A stretch of 64,000 bases of DNA from Cercophora sp. LCS_1. Taxonomy: Eukaryota > Ascomycota > Sordariomycetes > Sordariales > Lasiosphaeriaceae. The translations under genes and the position numbers were made by a program. The stretch is taken from the NCBI GenBank assembly GCA_036250225.1, contig JAPZLL010000040.1, forward strand, positions 286,416-350,415, in the 5' to 3' direction. Shown piece after piece: positions 54,799 through 64,000 of the stretch. Position 1 is the stretch's first letter. Every line of letters starts with the position of its first letter. The notes below the pieces were generated by a model. That model did no database searches. It was given only the letters and a program-made list of their open reading frames with translations, and was not told the DNA's origin.

Positions 54799-57700
54799 AT
54801 GAGGCTGCTCAGCGCCCTGGCGTCAGGGCTGGCTTTGTGCCTCGGCCACGTTGCAGCCCAGCATGTGTCCGCTCATTTCATGGTTGGCAACACTGGACTC
54901 TTTGGCGTCGCCGACTGGCGCAAAGAGATCTCGCTCGCTCAGGCTGCCGGTATCGACTCGTTCGCTCTCAACATGGCCAATAACGAGGCCACCACAAACA
55001 GTTCGTTGCCTCTCGCTTTTGACGCGGCCGACGCCCTCGGCTTCAAGCTCTTTTTCTCATTTGACTACGCCGGTAATGGGCCGTGGCCCAAGCACACAGT
55101 TGTTTCCATGATCAACACGTACAAGACGAGACCGTCGTATCTCTACCGCAGCAGCCAACCCCTTGTCTCGACTTTTGAGGGCCCTGAAAAGGGCTTCGAG
55201 TGGCAGGGGAGCGATGGCATCAAGGCGCTCACCAACTGTTTCTTCATCCCCGACTGGTCCTCGATTGGCGCCAGGCCAGCCATGGACACTGGCATCCCCG
55301 ACGGTCTCTTCAGCTGGGACGCGTGGCCCAAAGGACCAGACAACATGACGACGTACCCCGATGCTTCCTACAAGCAATTCCTCAATGGCAAGCCCTACAT
55401 GATGCCTATCTCGCCGTGGTTCTACACAAATATGCGGGGCTTCGACAAGAACTGGCTGTGGAACGGCGACAACCTGTGGTGGCAGCGCTGGCAGCAGATC
55501 CTCTCGCTCGACTTCCATCCCGAATATCTACAGATCATCACGTGGAACGATTACGGCGAGTCCCACTACATCGGGCCCCTGGATGATAGACAGTACGAGG
55601 CCTTCCCGCGCGGCCGGGCCCCGTACAACTACGTGGAAGGCATGCCCCACGACGGATGGCGCGAGTTTCTGCCCTATATCATCAGTCTTTGGAAGACAGG
55701 CACAGCCTCTATCACGCAGGAAGGCGTCGTCGCGCACTACCGACGACACCCGCACGGAGCCTGCCCGGACGGCACAACAACCGGCAACACGGCCAACCAG
55801 CTGCAGCTCGAGTTCAACCCAAGCGACGTTCTCAAGGACAGGGTCTTTTACACAGCCCTCCTGACCAGTCCGGCGCAAGTGACGGTCACGATTGGTGGTG
55901 TCACGCAGCAGGGCGGGTGGGACCAGGAGCCCTACGGCGGTGTCGGGCTGTACTACGGCAGCGTGCCCATGAACGGAGCGACCGGCGGCGTGGTTGTCAC
56001 GATCAGAAGGGCAGGGGCTGCCATTGCTACGGTCGACAACGGCCCCACGATTACCAGAAATTGCCCGACGGGTCTCAGCAACTTCAACCCGTGGGTCGGC
56101 AGCGCCCGCGGCCCAACCATCGGCGCCGTCAGCCCGCCACGGAACCTGGCCACATTGCAGTGCGTCGAAGGCTTTGGCGTCTATGAATTCGAGGGTCTGT
56201 GTTCATTTGTGTGCGCTCGGGGGTATTGTCCAAGTACAGCGTGCGTGTGTCTGAAGTTGGGAGTGGCGACGCCGCCCCCTCCAACCAAACCACGAGGCTA
56301 TCCGCTCCCTAACAAGAGCGGCTCTTTCATGGGCCTTTGCAGCTTTGCGTGCGAGCATGATTATTGCCCGGAGACGATCTGCAGTTACGCACCCAGCGAT
56401 GGCGTCGTCCTCAACTACTCGCCCTTTCTGCCCCCGGCCTGTACCAAGGGGAAAGGGCCCCCTGGAGCCTTCGAGGGTCTCTGTGATTTCAGCTGCCACT
56501 ACGGGTTTTGCCCAAAGCATATCTGCGAGTGTACACAAACTGGGACTCTCGTCGACCGTCCACCCAAGAACAACGGCAAGGGTTACTTCCTCGACAAGTC
56601 GATCGACGATCGCGGCCTCTGCAACTTTGCTTGTGGTCACGGCTGGTGCCCCGATGTTTGCGGCAATTCAACTGCTGTCAGAGACCGCACGACAACACTC
56701 ACCCTCGCCCCGGCCATCTGGGGGGCGCCCACGGCCCAGTGCCAGCCACCGTGTATCCTGGTCCTCCCCTCGTCGACCCTCTCCACACGCACCACCATCT
56801 CGATTCCGCCCTACCGCACATCGCTGGAGATTGGCTGGATGACTACCACCAATGTGGGCGGCTCAGTGAGGACCGTATATACCGCCACAACGGTCACGAC
56901 GACCATCACCGTTCCAGCCATCACGACGAGCGTCATCGGCTTCTCCAACGTGTTTGTCACGGCTACAAGGAACGTGCCATCGACTATTATGGGAATCCCC
57001 AGCGTCAGCCCGCCTCCATTTGTCATCACGCCCGTAAGACCGCCAGGTGTCACTGCCACGCTCGAGCCTCGCACCATCCGCCCACCGCCGTGGCCTTTTG
57101 GCCAGCCGGAGGATGAAGAGGACGACGAAGATGAGGGTGACGAGGGTCTTCTGCCGTATCCGTTTTGGCCAGGAGATCTTCCCGTGTTTCCAGAACTCCC
57201 AACAAGAACGGTCTCGTGGTATACGGACTTTGTGCCCGAAGCAACAACAACCGACGTGCAGGGAACACCAGTGCCCATCATTCCCTGCTGGGTCTGGTTC
57301 ATCTGGTTCTGCCCGCCCAAGATTGGCGGTATCGTCCTCCACGGCTTTAGAGGGCCTGGCATATTTCCAGCGTAAGTCCTGCACGTCACCTGGAGGAGGG
57401 AGCTACCTGCATTGCTGACTTGCTTCACAGAGGAGGACCACCACCACTTCCAGCATGGCCCGGTCCAGGGCCGCCGCCCCCGAAGATCCCGTGGCCCGAG
57501 ATCACCATTGGCAGCAACAACTTGCCGACTTGGTCCAACACACCAGACAACAGCCAATGCACCAAGGCTACAGCAACCATTATCACGACAACGACGTCGT
57601 ACGGCATCAGCGTCGTCAACCGCCGCCGTGCCGTGGAAACACCTCCTCCGCTCGAGGTCCGCGTCCCGTTCACCGAGTTCCACGTGCTGGACAAGCGCCA

Positions 57701-59975
57701 GAGCAGGTCCACAACAACGTACACGATCAAGACCGAGTCCTTCAGCACGCGCGTCACAGGCTGCGGTGCCTCAGACATCACCAAGACCACGACGGCCAGC
57801 GACGTCTCCCAGGCCACGGCCCATCCTCACATCGTCATCCCCAAGGACCCCCAATCGTTTGCCAACTCCAACGTCAACATCATGCTGGCCAGCCAGAATA
57901 TCAACAACTTCTACGAGTCCAAGACGAATGCTTTGGGCACCATCTTTTGGTTCATCCCCAGCTATACGGCAGCTCAGGCCGACCAGATGCGTGGCGTCGG
58001 CGCCGTCTTTGAGGTCTACGTCCCCAAGGGATCGCTGACGACGGGCTACCACCCGGCCCTCGGGGGCGACATCTTTGCAACCGACGACAGCCATGACCAA
58101 GTGCATGCCGTGGAGCCTCGTCCCAAGTCCGTCAAGCCGAGGAAGACCAAGGACCAGTCGCCGGCTCCCCGGTCACCGCTGCTATCCAAGCGAGCGGCCG
58201 TCACGCAGCCCGAGGCGCGGACTGAGGTGGCACTCTTGTCGTGGGGGCCGTCCAAGGGCACGCTGCGGGTGGGCATCCCCGACGACTACGTGTACGACGA
58301 CACGGCCGGCGCCGACACCTTCCTCTACAACCTGGACTTTGGCATCAAGCCGAGCCACCCCGAGTTTGCCGGCCTAGCCATTGAGTATCTGTACCCGGCA
58401 CCAAACCCCGTCAGCAGCGTCAGGGAAAACGACCAGAAGCGGCACGGGACAAAGTGCATGTCCAAGGCCGTGGGCAAGACAGTCGGCGTCGCGCGGAGGA
58501 CCACGCTCGTGCAGACCGTCATAAACTTTGACGTCTACATCATGGACATGTTCCTCGACGGGCTGCTCAAGATGCACGAGGACATCCGGGCCAAGGGCCG
58601 TGGACGCAAGGCGGTGCTCAACATCTCGCAATCCAGTCGACCAGGCGCCGCCGACGCCGGGTGGGTGAGAATGCTTGCGTATCTCCTGCGCAGAATCATC
58701 GAGCTGGACGTCGCTGTCGTCACCGGCGCCGGCAACGTCGAGCTCCGGCCCGGCGTCGAGCAAGCTCCCTACGGCTGGCCGGCTCGATTCGGCGACCCCG
58801 GCAGCCCAGACCACATTCCGCAGCTCATTGTCGTAAGTTCGTGCGAGCAGAACGGCATGATTGCGTGGAACGGCGCGCTGGCACCCTACGTCCACGTCTT
58901 CGCTCCGGGCCGAGGAATCAAGGTGGCCGTGAACGACGACAACCCGCTTTCGTCGGGCTATTCTACGGCCGGCGGTGGAACATCCATGTCGTCGGCTACC
59001 GTGGCCGGGCTCGCCGCCTACTACCGGGGCATCTTCCCCTTTCTCGACACGGCCGCCAAGGTCAAGCAGGAAATCGTGGCAAAGTCGTTCCAGCGCAAGG
59101 GCAGCGACACCATCCGGGGCTATGACGGCGAGCTCACGTACCCGCAGCACCTCTTCCAGCGCAACGTTGTCTGGAACGGCATCCTTGCCGACGGCGGCAC
59201 TTGCACCGCCCCGACAGCTGCCACCCGTCGTCGTCGGGACGCCGAGGACAATGCCGGCATGGAAATGGAAGTCCACACCCGTGGCGTCCACGGCGTGCAC
59301 AAACGCCAGCAGTCCGGCGGCAGCTGTGCTCTCCCTCCCAAGCCGTCGCCGGTGACCCTCCGTCCAACAGGCACGCCAGGCCCGGTGTGCGCCGCCGGAT
59401 CGCTGGGTTGTGGCCAGCGCTGCCGTGGCTTCTTCTGCCAGGACTCCCCCCTGACAACCAACCCGGACTTCCTGGACCCGCGGAACCCCGACAGCGTGCA
59501 GAACCCGGCCTCGCCCAAGTACGGCGACTGGGACGGTCCCGAGCCGGTGAGTCCGATACCTGCCGGGCAAACATCCATGCGGCTGGCGCTGGCCTACGAC
59601 ATGGGCCACCCCATGAGCTCCGGAGCCAAGTTGTGGTGGTTCATGCGCGGCCGTGTCGAGGGGCGCGAGATCGACCTCTGCAACGAGCCGCAGCTCGAGG
59701 TGTGGTCGGCGAGCGACGACATCGACCCGCTCAACCCGCCTCTCCCTCCGCCTGTTATTCATGGTGACTTTGAGGACGACTCGTTCCCGGACTATGGGCG
59801 CTGTTCTTTCATTGCCCCGTCTGGGGGCAATGCTGGCATGGTTGAGTGTGAGCACACCGGTCGTTTCTCGTGCCGGAGGGACGATTCGCCGTACATTCAG
59901 TGCAAGGAGGATGACTACTATGGTGCTGACAAGATCAAGCCCGTGTTGAGGTGTGATTTCCCGGCCATTGGCTAG
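54799..59975 (+). CDS. GH71 alpha-1,3-glucanase / Cys-rich repeat / S8 subtilisin fusion protein
   Basis: Two exons, 54799-57371 and 57431-59975, with a 59-nt intron that keeps frame; 1705 residues. Signal peptide 1-20. GH71 domain from ~22 to ~300: HFMVGNTG, KLFFSFDYAGNG, YMMPISPWFYTN and TWNDYGESHYIGP with the conserved Asp/Glu residues; a beta-rich module follows to ~440. Then four Cys-rich repeats (about 460-625) of the form GLC-x-F-x-C-x3-[Y/F/W]-CP. A Ser/Thr/Pro-rich linker includes an acidic block near 771-785. Exon 2 encodes an S8 peptidase with Asp (LDFG, ~1160), His (RHGTK, ~1196), the oxyanion Asn in GAGN, and Ser (GTSMSS, ~1376): the triad is intact. A ~250-residue Cys-containing C-terminus ends the protein. 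Confidence 0.85.
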
Positions 59976-60703
59976 ACGAGCTGCACTGCTTTGCTTCTTT
60001 GTAAATATTGCGTTGGATCGCCTTGTTGTGGGCCATGTGGTGGACTTGAAGCCACATTCTACACATTACCGAGCACCTGTTTTCTCTTGCCAACAGTTAC
60101 TTGTTGTGATATCCCATCCGTGGCGATCCCGCAGCCAGAATAAGGAATTGAATTGATGTGATGTGTTCTGGTCCTCCACACTTTTCTCCTCAATTATGCT
60201 GGGTAACACAAAGTTACCTAAGCTTGAACTTTCATGCAAGAAAATCAAATGTAGAACGACTGTGCCGTGATGCAATCCCGTCACACTGACCGTCTAGGTG
60301 CATTGGTAAGGCGTATAGGTGGCCAACAACAACCAACTCAAACCAACACGGTCGTGCAAGGGCTCCGGCGGGGCATTCAACCGCCACGAGTCCCAATCCA
60401 AGGAAACGGGTGTAACGGCAAGCAGCGGGTTGCCAAGCGCGCAATATGGACACTTGAGGCTATAATCACGGCTGAGTCCCGATGCCGCAACTCCTCAGCT
60501 TCCACCATCCCAGGGTGGAACAGTCCACGCAACACTATCCTGTTGGAAAGAGGCGTGTGAGGCGCGCCGCGGGGTTGACCGTCGGCAGTTAGTGGGCTAC
60601 CAGCTACCTACCGTGTTTAAAAGTCAAAACTCGTGCCCCGTAGAGTTTCCAAACACCCAAGGTGATGTGTCAACCCTAGGCCCCCCGGTCCAGATCAGGA
60701 ATC
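59976..60703. other. Intergenic region
   Basis: No gene recognised. Confidence 0.5.
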
Positions 60704-62968
60704 ATGGTCTTTGGGAGCATGCAGGTCGCTGCACTGTCGCTGGCTCTGTGGGCTAGACTCAGTCTCCAGTCTCCCGCGCCGAGTAACCAAATCCTGGCAA
60801 GAGCTGACACGCCGACGCTCAACTCGCTTTTCCGGGACGTCGAAAGAGTCGAGTCTGTCAGGGAAGTCAAGGATGTGCAGAGGTCTCTGTCCCAGCTCGC
60901 CTGGGCGGGAAAGTGGACCGATTCCGCCGCTCTGTTCACCGACGACGGCGTGCTGGAGTGGGGCAAGATCAAAATCCAAGGTCGAGACAAGATTGAGGCA
61001 TGGTTCAAGGAAGACGCCGATGCCATGGATGGCATCAAACCTGGCTCGCTCAACGCCGTCATCGCCGAGAATCCGCTCATCAACCTTGCCAGTGACGGAA
61101 AAAGCGCACTTGGCCGATGGAACGGTTTGCGGTTCCAGGGTGATGGCAACAACAAAACAAGGATCCAAGGAGGCATCTACGAGAATCAATACGCCCTCAG
61201 CGGCGGACAATGGAAGATCTCCCTGCTCAAGTATTACCCCATGTACGATGGCCAATACGACGGCGGCTGGCGCAACGTTGATGGTCCCCTGCCCATCATC
61301 CCGTACCACTTTACGCCCGAGGAGACGGGCTTCCACATTGCGCCGCCAACTGGAGAGCCACCAGTCACCAAGGCAACGGCCGATGAAATCGCCCATCGGA
61401 TTACGCGTTTGAGGGACGAAGACGATGTCCGCAACCTTCAACACGCCTATGGTTACTACGTCGACCGCCGCATGTGGACTGATATATCGCAGTTGTTCGC
61501 CGCTGACTACACCGTCAAGATCGACGGGCTCGGGGAGTTCTCCGGGGCAACAGGCGCAAGACAGGCACTCGAGGCACACATGGGGCCAGAAGGGTTGACA
61601 GAAGGCATCCTAAACGACCACATGGTGCTTTCGACCATCGTCAAGGTCGATCCGAGTGGCAAGACGGCCGTCGCACGCAGCACGGGTCTCGCCATGCTTG
61701 GTGACACGAATAAGCGGGCGGCGTCTTGGGAGTTCAGCATCTACCGCAACACCTTTGTCAAAGAAAACCAGCAGTGGAAGCTGAAGGAACTCAGCATCAC
61801 ACCCGTCATCACAGCTAACTACACCGTGGGCTGGGGCAACGGCGGACTTAGCCCGAGAACAACTACCCTCACGCCTCCGGCCTTCGTCGGCATCAGTGGG
61901 CGCAGCTCCGAGGCCATTGAGCCAGCTCCAGGGAAGGCCCACAACCTTAGTGACCTTCAACGCCAACTTGCGAGGGCCTCAGCCTTCGATGGCGCCGAGA
62001 ACATGAGCAATGCGTACGGCTACTACCTCGACGACATCCGCTGCGACCAGATGGGATCCATCTACGCCGACAAGGGCCACAAGCTCTCTCCATTTGCCGG
62101 GTGGTACTTGACGCCACGCCGCATTACAGACGCCTGCATTGCCGCTTATGGAAACCGCACGGATCCAATGCGTGCCAGCATCTCGTACCACTGGCGGCCT
62201 CAGCCCGTCATCCTTACCTCGGTCGATGGGCGCTCCGCCAGTCTCAGGGCCCGGCTGTTCCAACCGTCAACCAGCACCACCTCGGCGGGTGCCTTCAACG
62301 GGGCAATATACCACGACCAGATGGTGCTCGAGAACGGGAGGTGGAAGGTCTGGGACACAACCATCGATGAATTCTACTGGATGTCGAACGGGTGGCAACG
62401 AGGATGGGCACATGCCGACAAGCGGCCTGCTTCGGACCCCGATCAGCCGCCGCCGAGGTTGAGCTCGTTCCCGCCAGACCTGACCCTGGTCGAAGTTGGC
62501 GAGAGAGAGTCGACCTTCCGCGGCGGGAGTGGACGCTACCTCGACTGGCCTGAGATTCAGCGCATGTGGTTCGCTTACCGGAATCCCGTCTCCGGGCAAG
62601 TGCCCGAGTTTTACTGGCCTGGATGCGTGCCCTGCAAGACTAAACCTGACTGGTCTTTACTCGCAAACGGCTACCAAGAGCCACCCACAGGTCCTACCAG
62701 GTTGATGACAAATTTCATTACCTCCGAGCCAGCTAGATACGAGCCGTCGATTGAGGTCTATGTTTCCGGCGGTCCTGGTGAGCCGGTGGAGGGAATTGTG
62801 GAGCTTCACGACGCCAAAGGGGTGGTTCTCAACTCCACCAGGATTGTAAGCGGCAAAGTAGCGTTCAATACTCCCAGTCTCTCAGCGGGAAACCACTCAT
62901 TGATCGTGTTTTTTCCCGGGAGCGAACGGCTCGATTCAGCACAGCTAGGTCTAGAAATATTTATCTAA
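60704..62968 (+). CDS. Secreted protein with three SnoaL-like domains and an Ig-like C-terminus
   Basis: Single exon, 754 residues. Two ATGs (60704 and 60719) both precede a hydrophobic signal (AALSLALWARLSL). Three tandem SnoaL-like (NTF2-fold) domains are visible: about residues 45-185 (LAWAGKWTDSAALFTDDGV), 225-370 (NLQHAYGYYVDRRMWTDI, then NDHMVLSTIV) and 414-560 (NMSNAYGYYLDDIRCDQM, then IYHDQMVLENGRWKVW). The AYGYY-[V/L]-D motif is shared by the second and third. The C-terminal ~78 residues look like a bacterial-Ig-like beta sandwich (VEGIVELHDAKGVVL ... LSAGNHSLIVFFPGS). Family members include small isomerases, hydroxylases and binding proteins; the reaction here is unknown. Directly downstream of the GH71 fusion, same strand. 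Confidence 0.82.
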   Translation: MVFGSMQVAALSLALWARLSLQSPAPSNQILARADTPTLNSLFRDVERVESVREVKDVQRSLSQLAWAGKWTDSAALFTDDGVLEWGKIKIQGRDKIEAWFKEDADAMDGIKPGSLNAVIAENPLINLASDGKSALGRWNGLRFQGDGNNKTRIQGGIYENQYALSGGQWKISLLKYYPMYDGQYDGGWRNVDGPLPIIPYHFTPEETGFHIAPPTGEPPVTKATADEIAHRITRLRDEDDVRNLQHAYGYYVDRRMWTDISQLFAADYTVKIDGLGEFSGATGARQALEAHMGPEGLTEGILNDHMVLSTIVKVDPSGKTAVARSTGLAMLGDTNKRAASWEFSIYRNTFVKENQQWKLKELSITPVITANYTVGWGNGGLSPRTTTLTPPAFVGISGRSSEAIEPAPGKAHNLSDLQRQLARASAFDGAENMSNAYGYYLDDIRCDQMGSIYADKGHKLSPFAGWYLTPRRITDACIAAYGNRTDPMRASISYHWRPQPVILTSVDGRSASLRARLFQPSTSTTSAGAFNGAIYHDQMVLENGRWKVWDTTIDEFYWMSNGWQRGWAHADKRPASDPDQPPPRLSSFPPDLTLVEVGERESTFRGGSGRYLDWPEIQRMWFAYRNPVSGQVPEFYWPGCVPCKTKPDWSLLANGYQEPPTGPTRLMTNFITSEPARYEPSIEVYVSGGPGEPVEGIVELHDAKGVVLNSTRIVSGKVAFNTPSLSAGNHSLIVFFPGSERLDSAQLGLEIFI

Positions 62969-63124
62969 GCAGGAATTTAGCAGTGAATAAATACCTATGT
63001 TTACATGATTTGTTGTTGTAGCTCATACATCCATTAGATATAGCTCGTTTATAAACCTATTGCTTCCTCGAAGAAGATGCATAAGATTTATCACAAGGTT
63101 TATTACAGGTTCTTTGGTGTTTTT

Positions 63125-63342
63125 TTATAGTTTATTTACTCAAAGGTTGTACAGCTATAATTGAGGGGTGTTATGGCCTGCTCCAGGTACACCCAGGTGA
63201 GCCTGGTAAAGACAGATTGTAAGAGCGGACAGGGTCCAATGCTCTAGGTTGAGTGGGTGCAAGGTGACTGAATGAAGGCTAGTACAACTCTCGAAGGGGG
63301 ATATATTGCCAAGTAGAATATAGACTCTAAGGTCCTGGACAT
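63125..63342 (-). mobile_element. LTR fragment, inverted relative to the next one
   Basis: This stretch, read on the minus strand, matches the plus strand of 63690-63900 with scattered differences; the core AGAGCGGACAGGGTCCAAT (63222-63240) is identical to the reverse complement of 63783-63801. The match continues through further shared blocks up to about 63340. It looks like a partial LTR copy in the opposite orientation. Confidence 0.6.
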
Positions 63343-63588
63343 GTCACGACCCAGGTCATGACCTCAAGGAGGACGCACGGGCCACAGCAAGACACCAATC
63401 ATTGGAGCCCAGGGCGCAGGGACCCACGAGCCCCGACGGACCAATTAGGGTGGACCCGAGGGGGATAGTCCCGATGTTCGGGACCAACGGGCTCGGGACC
63501 AACCCCGGACCAGTTGCGATGGACCCGGCGGTGTTGGACCCGAGCCTCGGGACCAATAGGCTCGGGACCACGGACCAGACTTCATATA

Positions 63589-63596
63589 TATAAATA
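63589..63596 (+). promoter_or_regulatory. TATA box inside the LTR
   Basis: TATAAATA preceded by CATATA; fits the promoter of an LTR (U3/R border). Confidence 0.5.
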
Positions 63597-63949
63597 CAAT
63601 GGTTGTGCCCACAACCGTGTGAGGACTCTTGGATCCTCACGCTAGCAATACATTGTTCTTGAGCACCGCTCAGTAAGACCTATTGTCCGGGACCTTGGAG
63701 TCTACGTTCTACTTGATAGTGTATTACCCTTCGAAAGTTGTCCTAGCCTTTACTTAGTCACCTTGTATCCCCCACCTAGAGTATTGGACCCTGTCCGCTC
63801 TTACGATCTGTCTTTACTGAGCCCTCCCCTGGAGTACTTGGAGTAGGCTATAATACGTTGCTAGCGTCTTTCCGCAAGGTTACTGTTTATTGAACTTTTA
63901 AACCTGTTGAATTAATAGCTACCAGTGCCCTGTAACTGGTGGCTAACAG

Positions 63950-63970
63950 CACTGCTGCTTTGCAGCAGTG
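63950..63970. repeat. Perfect 9-bp inverted repeat (hairpin)
   Basis: CACTGCTGC, TTT loop, GCAGCAGTG. A second short inverted pair, ACCAGT (63921) and ACTGGT (63935), lies just upstream. Confidence 0.8.
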
Positions 63971-64000
63971 GTGGTGGGGGTGCCAAGGCACTAAGCCACA

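Larger units (their letters stand above)
63343..64000 (+). mobile_element. Probable LTR retrotransposon end (LTR), running off the window
   Basis: Begins with TGTCACGACC, a start typical of fungal LTRs, right where the inverted copy stops. Contains a region of short CGGGACCA-type direct repeats (about 63470-63575), a TATA box (63589), and a T-rich region downstream. Near the right edge there is a 9-bp hairpin (63950-63970). No coding sequence for a polymerase lies inside the window, so whether this is a solo LTR or the 5' LTR of an intact element cannot be told. Confidence 0.55.

Noticed and set aside
58374..59855. 493-codon open frame antisense to the S8 domain
   Set aside because: GC-rich coding strand leaves long antisense frames; no domain, and the sense frame has an intact catalytic triad.
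60695..61579. 294-codon frame antisense to the SnoaL-like gene
   Set aside because: Shadow of the sense gene; no features.
63165..63860. Reading the inverted arms as a DNA transposon with terminal inverted repeats
   Set aside because: The arms do not end in a target-site duplication that I can see, no transposase lies between them, and the right segment has LTR features (TGTCAC start, TATA box).
1..64000. A complete secondary-metabolite gene cluster
   Set aside because: Methyltransferases, P450s and oxidases are present, but no polyketide, peptide, terpene or alkaloid backbone enzyme is visible, and the genes are interspersed with unrelated ones.
1..64000. tRNA, rRNA or CRISPR features
   Set aside because: No tRNA-like A/B boxes with a foldable cloverleaf, no rRNA segments and no spaced direct repeats were seen; CRISPR is not expected in a fungus.

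Overview
The window is a gene-dense piece of nuclear DNA from a filamentous ascomycete (Pezizomycotina, probably Sordariomycetes). The case rests on many short GT-AG introns (about 45-65 nt), both strands being used without operons, and typical families: a HET-domain protein, LaeA-like methyltransferases, a Zn2Cys6 regulator, cytochromes P450, a fungal-rhodopsin (PTH11-like) membrane protein, GPI-anchored fasciclin, GH71 mutanase and a DUF3433 remnant. Genus cannot be read from the sequence. All exon boundaries below were inferred by eye from splice signals, frame continuity and family fit; no alignment or RNA data were available.

Layout. 0-8.3 kb: DUF3445/HODM-like haem protein, hemerythrin-domain protein and a HET-domain protein (all minus), then a seven-exon LaeA-like methyltransferase (plus). 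8.8-14 kb: a bicovalent-type FAD oxidase, a frameshifted DUF3433 pseudogene and a trypsin-like-fold protein that has lost its catalytic His and uses a GC-AG intron. 14.6-20 kb: an unknown tail-anchored protein, a Zn2Cys6 factor and a divergent P450. 20-23.8 kb: mostly non-coding, with one decayed or doubtful gene. 23.8-31 kb: a Kelch-type single-pass surface protein, a secreted L-amino-acid oxidase whose third intron holds a 7-bp pyrimidine satellite, and a BAHD-type acyltransferase pseudogene. 32-38 kb: a Kex2-processed Cys-rich small secreted protein, a second P450, a second LaeA-like methyltransferase and a PTH11-like receptor. 38-44 kb: long non-coding stretches around one disordered, internally repeated protein. 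44.3-51 kb: a Na+/H+ antiporter, a two-domain fasciclin protein and a second FAD oxidase with a 17-nt microexon. 52.6-63 kb: a Ras-fold pseudo-GTPase, a 1705-residue GH71 / Cys-rich / subtilisin fusion and a secreted triple SnoaL-like protein. 63.1-64 kb: two LTR-type segments in inverted orientation, the second running off the window.

How the genes fit together. There is no polyketide, peptide or terpene synthase, so this is not a complete biosynthetic cluster. It looks like an accessory region enriched in secreted, surface and tailoring enzymes, with three decayed or probably decayed genes and transposon traces at the right edge. The most unusual items are the GH71-protease fusion, the motif-less Ras-like protein, the Cys-rich Kex2 peptide and the triple SnoaL protein.
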